Source: an uncultured Alphaproteobacteria bacterium (lineage in GTDB: Bacteria; Pseudomonadota; Alphaproteobacteria; UBA7985; CAJQQZ01). From it: 14,047 nt of DNA. The DNA lies in assembly GCA_905480445.1 (NCBI GenBank), contig CAJQQJ010000047.1, forward strand, positions 1-14,047, read 5' to 3'. Both the position numbers and the translations under genes were made by a program. This document shows positions 6,232 to 12,642 of the stretch, in pieces. Below the pieces are notes generated by a model. The model did no database searches. It was not told the DNA's origin and saw only the letters and a list, made by a program, of their open reading frames with translations. Every line of letters starts with the position of its first letter. The stretch's first letter is position 1.

Positions 6232-7596
6232 ATGCCCGCCACTTTGACATTCGACGACCTTAAATCCCGCGTCGCAGATGGATCAGTTGATACTGTTCTC
6301 GCTTGCCTTGTCGACATGCAGGGTCGTTTGATGGGCAAACGCTTCCACGCGGTCAATTTCATTGAAACATCCTTTGAAGAGACCCATTGTTGCAACTATC
6401 TGCTCGCAACAGATCTTGAGATGGCGACACCTGATGGATATGCTTCGACAAATTGGCAATCAGGCTATGGCGACTATGTAATGAAGCCGGACCTCGGCAC
6501 CATTCGCCTTTTTCCCTGGCTTGAAGGTACAGCAATGGTGCTGTGCGATATTCTTGACCATCATACGCACCAAGCCGTTCCACACTCTCCTCGGGCGATC
6601 CTCAAGAAGCAAATAGCACGCTTAGAAGAGCTTGGTTTTGACGCGATGATGGCGACAGAACTCGAATTTTTCTTATTTGAGCAAAGCTACGATGATATCC
6701 GTAAAGCTGGCTTTCGCGATCTTCAACCTATCAGTGGTTACAATGAGGATTACCACATCCTCCAAACCACCAAAGAAGAAGAGGTGATGCGCCCGATTAG
6801 AAATCATCTCTATGCGGCGGGCATTCCGATTGAAAACTCCAAAGGAGAAGCGGAAACCGGGCAAGAAGAACTGAACATTCGCTATGCAGCGGCGCTCGAT
6901 TGCGCGGATCACCACTCGATTGCAAAACATGCAGTTAAGGAGATCGCCTGGCAACATGGCCGCGCCGCAACTTTCCTACCAAAATGGGATCACAACAAGG
7001 TCGGTAGCTCTTCGCATGTCCATCAATCCCTTTGGAAAGACGGCAAACCGGCCTTTTTTGATTCCTCAGATGATTTGGGCATGTCTGATCTTATGCGCCA
7101 CTACATGGCGGGATTGATCGCCTTTGCGCCTGATTATACCTATTTTCTTGCACCTTATGTGAACAGCTACAAGCGTTTTTCTAAAGGTACTTTCGCACCA
7201 ACTAAAACCGTTTGGTCTGTCGATAATCGCACCGCAGGGTTTCGCCTTTGCGGCGATGGAACCAAGGGTGTCCGCGTAGAATGCCGAATCGGCGGATCTG
7301 ACCTGAACCCCTATCTCGCACAAGCCGTCATGTTGGCGGCAGGAATAAAGGGCATTGAAGGTCAAATGGAACTCGCGCCCGCGACAACGGGGGATATCTA
7401 CGAGGACACTAAAGCGGCGGACATCCCACAAACTTTGCGCTCAGCAACTGAAAACTTACGTGGATCAACATTCCTTCGCGAGGCTTTTGGAGATGACGTA
7501 GTTAACCATTACACCCGCGCAGCGGAATGGGAGCAAGAAGAATTTGACCGTGTCGTCACTGATTGGGAAATTGCACGTGGATTTGAGCGAGCATAA
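6232..7596 (+). CDS. Glutamine synthetase family protein (gamma-glutamyl amine ligase type)
   Basis: A 454-residue cytoplasmic enzyme of the glutamine synthetase superfamily, which joins ammonia or an amine to glutamate using ATP. Catalytic stretches are present: TELEFF at 142-147, the GEAETGQEE region near 205-213, GSSSHVHQS at 258-266 (GSGMHxHxS in classical enzymes), NRTAGFR at 332-338 and ECRIGGSDLNPYL near 350-362 (equivalent to the R..D.ANPYL motif). The changes from GSGMH and from RxPxxxAN place it with ligase-type homologues such as gamma-glutamylmethylamide or gamma-glutamylputrescine synthetases rather than housekeeping GlnA. ATG 6232 is preferred over in-frame TTG 6226 because GATGGA (6220-6225) then has a 6-base spacer. 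The convergent MttB homologue and nearby Rieske oxygenase suggest that it captures an amine released during methylamine breakdown. The amine is unknown. Confidence 0.93.
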   Translation: MPATLTFDDLKSRVADGSVDTVLACLVDMQGRLMGKRFHAVNFIETSFEETHCCNYLLATDLEMATPDGYASTNWQSGYGDYVMKPDLGTIRLFPWLEGTAMVLCDILDHHTHQAVPHSPRAILKKQIARLEELGFDAMMATELEFFLFEQSYDDIRKAGFRDLQPISGYNEDYHILQTTKEEEVMRPIRNHLYAAGIPIENSKGEAETGQEELNIRYAAALDCADHHSIAKHAVKEIAWQHGRAATFLPKWDHNKVGSSSHVHQSLWKDGKPAFFDSSDDLGMSDLMRHYMAGLIAFAPDYTYFLAPYVNSYKRFSKGTFAPTKTVWSVDNRTAGFRLCGDGTKGVRVECRIGGSDLNPYLAQAVMLAAGIKGIEGQMELAPATTGDIYEDTKAADIPQTLRSATENLRGSTFLREAFGDDVVNHYTRAAEWEQEEFDRVVTDWEIARGFERA

Positions 7597-7667
7597 TCGA
7601 AGATTGATAAGGATCTTCCAACCGTCGGCTAATCTTTCTAGCTTGGATCTATTTGCCCTTTCAAACC
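7597..7667. other. Convergent 3' junction
   Basis: Seventy-one bases separate the stop codons of the ligase (+) and the methyltransferase (-). Only a short GAAGAT/ATCTTC inverted repeat (7599-7604 and 7613-7618, 8-base loop) is visible, without a good T-tract on either strand, so termination here is probably weak or Rho-dependent. Confidence 0.3.
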
Positions 7668-9200
7668 TTACTCTCCCGTACGTGCGATTTCTTCTTTACG
7701 TTTGTCGACGTAAGCGGCAAGCTCTTCTTCAACGGCTGGATCAATTGGCGGCTTTTCGTATTCCTTCAGCAACTGCTTCCAAATTCCATTTGCACGCTCT
7801 GTTGCTGTTTTCGAACCTTTGTCTTGCCAATTTTCAAAGTTGCTCCAGTCCGACAACAAAGGAGAATAGAAAGCATCCTGGTAGCGTTCCATTGTGTGTT
7901 CGGCTCCAAAAAAATGCCCGCCAGCACCGACTGTTGCCATGGCCTCGATACCAAGTTCCGACCGGTCAAGGTTAACAGGTTTCAAGAAAGCTGCCTGCAT
8001 TTGAAGCAGTTCTGCATCAAGAATTAGTTTTTCAAAAGAGCAGGTTAAACCACCCTCCAGCCAACCACCGCCGTGCATCATCACGTTAACATGTCCCTGA
8101 ACACAAGCCATGATCGACATATCGCTTTCGTAAGTTGCCTGCGCATCAACAACAGAAGAAGCCGTTGTGTTTGAGGAGCGAATGGGAATGCCATAATATC
8201 GGGCTAGTTGGCCTGAGATTACAACAGATTGGGCATATTCCGGTGTCCCAAAAGCAGGCGAGCCGGTACGCATATCAACGTTGGAAGTAAAATGACCGTA
8301 GAACACACGCGCTTCAGAATTTGCTAGTCGGGCGAGTACTATGCCCGCTAAGGCCTCGGCATTTTGTTGGACGAGGGAACCACCAACAGTTACAGGGCTC
8401 ATTGCGCCAGCCAATGTAAAGGGAGTGACATGAACCGGTTGACCAGCGATTGCCATCTCGATCAGACCATCAGCCTGACCATCATCAAGCAGCAAGGGAG
8501 AATTGGTGTTAATGCCAGCGATCAACGCTGGATTTGCATAGAGCTCCTCATCGCTCATTTGCATTGAAATTTTCGCCATCTCAATGCAATCTCTTGCTCT
8601 TTTCCGGCTGTTAAGCCAGCAAGGTTGCCATCCCTTATCGGTCAAAGTGAGTTGAGCAAACATCATATCTAAATGCCGTGAACTCTCAGGCAGATCCAAG
8701 GGCTCGACCCCCGCCCCTCCTTCATGATGAAAGATATTGAGAGAATGAGACAATTTAACAAACTCGCGAACCTTCTCCATTGAACCTGAACGCCGACCAT
8801 TTTCAATATCGGAAACGAATGCCGGCCCAGACACAGTTGCAAACACCATCTGGTTGCCTCCGACTTTGAGGGTCTTTTCCGGATTGCGAGCATGGACGGT
8901 GAATTCCGAAGGTAAACCCCGGATTAACTGCTCAACCAAGTCAGCGTCGAGGCGAACGCGTTTGTCGTCGACATCGGCTCCGGCATTTTTGAACAAATCA
9001 AGGGCTCGGTCATTTTGAACTTCGATGCCGATGCCCTGCAAGACTTCTAATGAAGTATGATGGATCATTGCAACCTGATCATCGCTGATCAATTCCATTG
9101 GCTTAAAGGGATTTGAAACCGGAGCAAACGGCAATTGCTTGATAGAGGAACCAGTCTGTGATCTTCGTTGAGTGCGGCTTTGGGAACGACCTGGGCGCAT
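7668..9200 (-). CDS. Trimethylamine methyltransferase (MttB) family protein, non-pyrrolysine type
   Basis: A 510-residue TIM-barrel methyltransferase of the MttB superfamily. Characterised members move a methyl group from a tertiary or quaternary amine to a corrinoid protein. Landmarks are NTNSPL at 231-236, GAMSPVTVGG at 265-274 followed by QQNAEALAG, NVDMRTGSPAFGTPEY around 307-322 and GAGGHFFGAEHT at 425-436. The frame is open throughout with no internal TAG, so it lacks the pyrrolysine of archaeal MttB and belongs with homologues such as the glycine betaine methyltransferase MtgB. The Arg/Ser-rich N-terminus (1-16) is common in alphaproteobacterial members. No corrinoid protein or activation ATPase gene is visible nearby, so the methyl acceptor is unclear. 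It is transcribed divergently from the Rieske oxygenase across a 286 bp region and convergently with the ligase. The upstream ribosome-binding site is weak. Confidence 0.93.
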   Translation of the reverse strand: MRPGRSQSRTQRRSQTGSSIKQLPFAPVSNPFKPMELISDDQVAMIHHTSLEVLQGIGIEVQNDRALDLFKNAGADVDDKRVRLDADLVEQLIRGLPSEFTVHARNPEKTLKVGGNQMVFATVSGPAFVSDIENGRRSGSMEKVREFVKLSHSLNIFHHEGGAGVEPLDLPESSRHLDMMFAQLTLTDKGWQPCWLNSRKRARDCIEMAKISMQMSDEELYANPALIAGINTNSPLLLDDGQADGLIEMAIAGQPVHVTPFTLAGAMSPVTVGGSLVQQNAEALAGIVLARLANSEARVFYGHFTSNVDMRTGSPAFGTPEYAQSVVISGQLARYYGIPIRSSNTTASSVVDAQATYESDMSIMACVQGHVNVMMHGGGWLEGGLTCSFEKLILDAELLQMQAAFLKPVNLDRSELGIEAMATVGAGGHFFGAEHTMERYQDAFYSPLLSDWSNFENWQDKGSKTATERANGIWKQLLKEYEKPPIDPAVEEELAAYVDKRKEEIARTGE

Positions 9201-9492
9201 AACTGCTAACTTTCATGAAATAGAAAACTTTGAACGAATAAGAAGGATGACCTTTCTTTCCCGATTAAGCTCCGACCCAGGTTTCAGACCTGACTATTTC
9301 ATGAATGTGGAAACTCACTAACTCAAACTCACTATTTTTATTCTAAAAGGAACCCTAAAACGACTTCTGGCTTTTTCCAACCTTCTTATTCAAAAATCAT
9401 TCACTGCAACTTTCAAATTGATCCTGAGGTGGAATTCCTTGTATTCTTTCGGGGATCGCTTCCTGCGCTAACATTCGAGGAATTCATTGCTC
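9201..9492. promoter_or_regulatory. Divergent promoter region between the mttB homologue and the Rieske gene
   Basis: Both genes must be driven from this 292 bp, AT-rich stretch. It contains the palindrome TTTCATGAAA at 9211-9220, just before the methyltransferase start, and a second TTTCATGAA at 9297-9305. Between them lies an interrupted dyad CAGGT (9278-9282) and ACCTG (9288-9292). These are candidate operators for a shared regulator; no regulator gene is in the window. I could not settle on a convincing -35/-10 pair for either gene. Confidence 0.5.
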
Positions 9493-10629
9493 ATGGCAAC
9501 GCCCGTAAACAGCCCCGTTGTGGACAAAATCTGCCACGAACTTTCTCAAAGAGCCAACAGCACTTCTGATGAGTCTTTGGCTATGCCTGCTGAATTCTAT
9601 ACCTCTGCTGATTATCTCGAACTCGAGAAAGAACGCGTCTTTCACAACGATTGGGTTTGTCTCGGACATGAGGACGAAGTTAAAAATCCAGGCGATTATT
9701 TGGCAACAGAATTGCTTGATGAACCTCTTCTGGTTGCCCGTGGAAAAGATAAAGTGGTCCGTGTGTTCTCAAATGTTTGCAGACACCGGGGCAACATGAT
9801 TATGCATGGCTCTGGCAATCAAAGCCGGTTTGTCTGTCAGTATCATGCCTGGACATATGGCGACAAAGGCGAGCTGGTTGGCGCTCCACTAATGAAGGAC
9901 AAGCCGAACTTCAACAAAGCCGCTTGCAAGCTTCCCGAGTTCAAAGTCGAGATATGGAACAAGTTTGTTTTTGTTAACTTAGATGGCAAAGCCCCACCCT
10001 TGGCACCGAGATTAGAAAAACTTCAAGGTCAGATTGCAAGCCGCCATCATGAAGAACGCAACCTTCTGCATATGGAAGAAGATGTTTGGGACACGAACTG
10101 GAAGTGTCTAGTAGAGAACTTCATTGAGGGCTATCATTTGAGCTCCACCCACCCCACGACCCTGCACCCAATCACACCAACCCGGCTGTGCAAGTATGTC
10201 GAAGGCAATGAACAATTCTCAACCTATTTGTCCTACTATGACCCTAGCTGGCCTCCTCGTGGTCCCTTCCATCCTGATTTGACGGAAGATGAAACGCGTC
10301 ATTCAGTAATGGGCGGTATCTTCCCTTCTTTCGTGTTTGGATTTGCGACGGACTTCACACTCTTCATCGCCATCCGACCCAAAGGCGTAAATCAAGTATC
10401 TCTTCGATGGGGTGTCTGTGGACCAGAGATCGATCCTAATAGTGCTACTGCACAAGGCTATGTGCAACGGACAAGAGATTTCAACGCAGAAGACAAGGAA
10501 AAGCTGGAAACTCTAAGTCAGGCCTTGAAGAGCAAGTATTACCAACCGGGGCCATTAGCTCCCTCCGACTTTGAGGGAACCATTTGGGATTTCCTTCTCT
10601 ATATGGCGCGCAAAACTGCCGCTAAATAG
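9493..10629 (+). CDS. Rieske non-haem iron oxygenase, alpha subunit (CntA/quaternary-amine type)
   Basis: A 378-residue oxygenase component. The N-terminal Rieske [2Fe-2S] domain has C96-R-H98 and C115-Q-Y-H118. The catalytic domain has NFIEGYH with His215 and His220 as iron ligands, and a likely third ligand is Asp366 in IWDFLLY near the C-terminus. Where naphthalene-dioxygenase-type enzymes have the bridging Asp (GDAYH), this protein has Glu212 (IEGYH), as described for carnitine monooxygenase CntA, and the length is close to CntA/YeaW. Hydroxylation at an N-methyl or adjacent carbon of a quaternary amine is the likely reaction. No ferredoxin-reductase gene lies beside it, so electrons come from an unlinked partner. 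ATG 9493 is chosen over in-frame TTG 9487, with AGGAA (9478-9482) 10 bases upstream. A peptide-type ABC importer follows 127 bp downstream. Confidence 0.93.
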   Translation: MATPVNSPVVDKICHELSQRANSTSDESLAMPAEFYTSADYLELEKERVFHNDWVCLGHEDEVKNPGDYLATELLDEPLLVARGKDKVVRVFSNVCRHRGNMIMHGSGNQSRFVCQYHAWTYGDKGELVGAPLMKDKPNFNKAACKLPEFKVEIWNKFVFVNLDGKAPPLAPRLEKLQGQIASRHHEERNLLHMEEDVWDTNWKCLVENFIEGYHLSSTHPTTLHPITPTRLCKYVEGNEQFSTYLSYYDPSWPPRGPFHPDLTEDETRHSVMGGIFPSFVFGFATDFTLFIAIRPKGVNQVSLRWGVCGPEIDPNSATAQGYVQRTRDFNAEDKEKLETLSQALKSKYYQPGPLAPSDFEGTIWDFLLYMARKTAAK

Positions 10630-10756
10630 AGACGAAATCCCCGAGAAGACCGTCGTTTCGCCAACGCTTCTAAGCCAGATAAAGGTTTGGTCGGATAAAG
10701 AATCTATGTTAGCCCAAGGTAACAACAAAGAAACATAGAAGCAGGGAGCTTCCTTC
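10630..10756. other. Leader between the Rieske gene and the importer operon
   Basis: This 127 bp spacer holds an 8 bp perfect inverted repeat, TCTATGTT (10703-10710) with AACATAGA (10732-10739), around a 21-base loop. It ends a few bases before the ribosome-binding site AGGGAG (10743-10748) of the first permease gene. There is no T-tract, so it is not a standard terminator. It could separate expression of the two units or lie in the 5' leader. Confidence 0.35.
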
Positions 10757-11704
10757 ATGTGGCACATGATACTTAGGCGTATCGGCGTGGGGCTGATACT
10801 GATTTGGGTCGTCTCGATCCTGATCTTCGCCATGACACAGATCCTACCGGGTGATGCGGCTCAGATAAGGCTAGGGCAACAAACAAGCCCTGAGGCTGTG
10901 GCCGCCTTAAGAAAAGAGATGGGACTGGATCAACCCTGGTTCGTTCAGTACTTTTCTTGGATTGGTAATCTTTTAACCGGCGATCTCGGGATCTCTGTCG
11001 CTGGTGGCGCCACGATTCAAAGCCTGATTGGCGACAGGATTGGTAACACTATTTTTGTTACCGCGATTGTCACGACTATTTCCGTACCTCTGTCACTGTT
11101 TCTTGGTCTGCTCGCAGCAATGTTGCCAGGTGGCAAGATCGACAAAGTCGTCACCGCAGCGACTTTGGGCCTGATAGCTGTTCCTGACTTCTTAATCGCT
11201 ATCCTGATGATGCTCGTTTTGGCAGTGCAATTAGATCTAGTACCGGCTGTATCGTTGCTAAACGGCACCGAGGGGTTCTGGAAAAAAATCTACATCCTGA
11301 TCCTGCCGATCACCACGCTTGTTATTGTGGTCTCTGCTCAGATGATCCGAATGACGAGAGCTGGTGTTCTCAATGTGATGAGTTCTCCCTACATTGAGAT
11401 GGCCATTTTGAAGGGCGTCCCACGCAAAAGGATTATTCTGCGGCACGCACTGCTTAATGCAATCGGCCCGATCGTGAATGTAATCGCGCTCAATCTAGCC
11501 TATCTAGTCAGCGGCGTGATCGTTGTAGAGTTTATCTTCTCTTACCCCGGCCTTGCCAAGTTCATGATCAACGGTGTTCAGACTCGCGACATCCCTGTGG
11601 TTCAGGCCTGTGGTATGATCTTCTGTAGTTCTTACATCATCTTCATTCTGATCGCAGACATTGCGTCAACCTTATCTAACCCACGACTGAGGCATCCCAA
11701 ATGA
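10757..11704 (+). CDS. Peptide/nickel-type ABC transporter permease, DppB family
   Basis: A 315-residue inner-membrane permease, one of two channel-forming subunits of an oligopeptide-type importer. The N-terminus (MWHMILRRIGVGLILIWVVSILIFAMTQILPGD) is the first membrane segment followed by the DppB-family 'PGD' turn. Further membrane segments are visible near 95-125, 130-160, 175-200, 235-265 and 280-305. The cytoplasmic coupling (EAA-like) loop is AILKGVPRKRIILRHALLNAIGPI near 214-240, followed by the typical VEFIFSYPGLAK. ATG 10757 has AGGGAG with an 8-base spacer. The end overlaps the next gene by four bases (ATGA). No solute-binding protein gene lies upstream, so it is probably downstream of the window or elsewhere. 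Transporters of this family carry peptides, nickel, opines and other amines; the neighbours suggest an N-methylated amino compound. Confidence 0.95.
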   Translation: MWHMILRRIGVGLILIWVVSILIFAMTQILPGDAAQIRLGQQTSPEAVAALRKEMGLDQPWFVQYFSWIGNLLTGDLGISVAGGATIQSLIGDRIGNTIFVTAIVTTISVPLSLFLGLLAAMLPGGKIDKVVTAATLGLIAVPDFLIAILMMLVLAVQLDLVPAVSLLNGTEGFWKKIYILILPITTLVIVVSAQMIRMTRAGVLNVMSSPYIEMAILKGVPRKRIILRHALLNAIGPIVNVIALNLAYLVSGVIVVEFIFSYPGLAKFMINGVQTRDIPVVQACGMIFCSSYIIFILIADIASTLSNPRLRHPK

Positions 11705-12642
11705 GCGAAGATAAAGCCGTGGCCGAAGAAACGCCCACTCCCGAAAATTATGACGAATTGCATGACGCGCCACCGAAAAACCGGCTGCGGCTGTCTCTGA
11801 TTGGTAAAATTTCAGTCGGTATCGTTGCCTTTTGGATCGTCATTGCTGTCATTGGCCCCTGGGTTGCCCCCTATCACGAGGCTTTCTTTATCGAAGAGGA
11901 TGCCAACGGTGAGTATTTTGACGACCCAAGTTACATGCTACCGAGCGGTCTTGCTTGGCTCGGCACTGACTATATAGGCCGCGATGTTTTCTCTCGCATT
12001 GTATGGGGTGCACGAACGACAATTGGTATTTCCTTTGCCGGAACAATTCTAGCTTACTTTATCGGCATCACACTGGGTATCGCTGCGGCTGTAAATGGCG
12101 GTTGGATTGACACGCTTGTTAGTCGCGCCGTAGATGCGATCCTTACCTTCCCCAGTATCATGTTGGGCTTGATCATCATCGCAGCCTTTGAATCCTCTAT
12201 TCCTTTGTTAATTGGACTAGCTGGTGTCATCTACGCCGCTTCCGTTTACAGGATCGCCCGCGCTTTAGGCCAAGACATCATGGTGCAAGATTTCGTTATG
12301 GCAGCGAAAGCTCGTGGCGAAGGTCTGTGGTGGATTATCACGCGTGAAGTATTGCCCAATGCAGCAATTCCATTGGCCACCGACTTCGGCATTCGAACTA
12401 TCTTTGTCATTCTGTTTATTTCAAGCTTGAGCTTTTTGGGCCTTGGTGTTCAGCCGCCTATGTCCGATTGGGGCTCTATGGTGCGCGAGAACATGGAGGG
12501 CTTGCGCTATGGACTTAGCGGTGGCGCAATCGCCTGTGTGGCCCCAGCCCTAGCCATCGCCTCCCTTACTATATCGATCAACTTGATTGTTGACGATATC
12601 TCTGCTGCTGCTGGCGGCAATCTAACGAAGAAGATGGTCTAA
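11701..12642 (+). CDS. Peptide/nickel-type ABC transporter permease, DppC family
   Basis: A 313-residue partner of the preceding permease. A hydrophilic N-terminal tail (1-28) precedes the first membrane segment (about 33-55, ending in APYHE), then a periplasmic loop with LAWLGTDYIGRDVFSRIVWGARTT, the hallmark of DppC-type subunits. The coupling loop AAKARGEGLWWIITREVLPNA lies near 201-221 and is followed by SLSFLGLGVQPPMSDWGSMV near 245-264, also characteristic. It starts within the stop of the upstream permease (ATGA) and its own stop TAA overlaps the next start by one base (TAATG), so the three importer genes are translated as one coupled unit. Confidence 0.95.
   Translation: MSEDKAVAEETPTPENYDELHDAPPKNRLRLSLIGKISVGIVAFWIVIAVIGPWVAPYHEAFFIEEDANGEYFDDPSYMLPSGLAWLGTDYIGRDVFSRIVWGARTTIGISFAGTILAYFIGITLGIAAAVNGGWIDTLVSRAVDAILTFPSIMLGLIIIAAFESSIPLLIGLAGVIYAASVYRIARALGQDIMVQDFVMAAKARGEGLWWIITREVLPNAAIPLATDFGIRTIFVILFISSLSFLGLGVQPPMSDWGSMVRENMEGLRYGLSGGAIACVAPALAIASLTISINLIVDDISAAAGGNLTKKMV

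Noticed and set aside
7544..8027. Two + strand ORFs of 143 and 124 residues
   Set aside because: They are antisense to the 3' end of the strongly conserved MttB-family gene and have no ribosome-binding site.
7668..9200. Pyrrolysine-encoding TAG within the MttB-family gene
   Set aside because: The frame is open for 510 codons with no internal stop, so no pyrrolysine is used.
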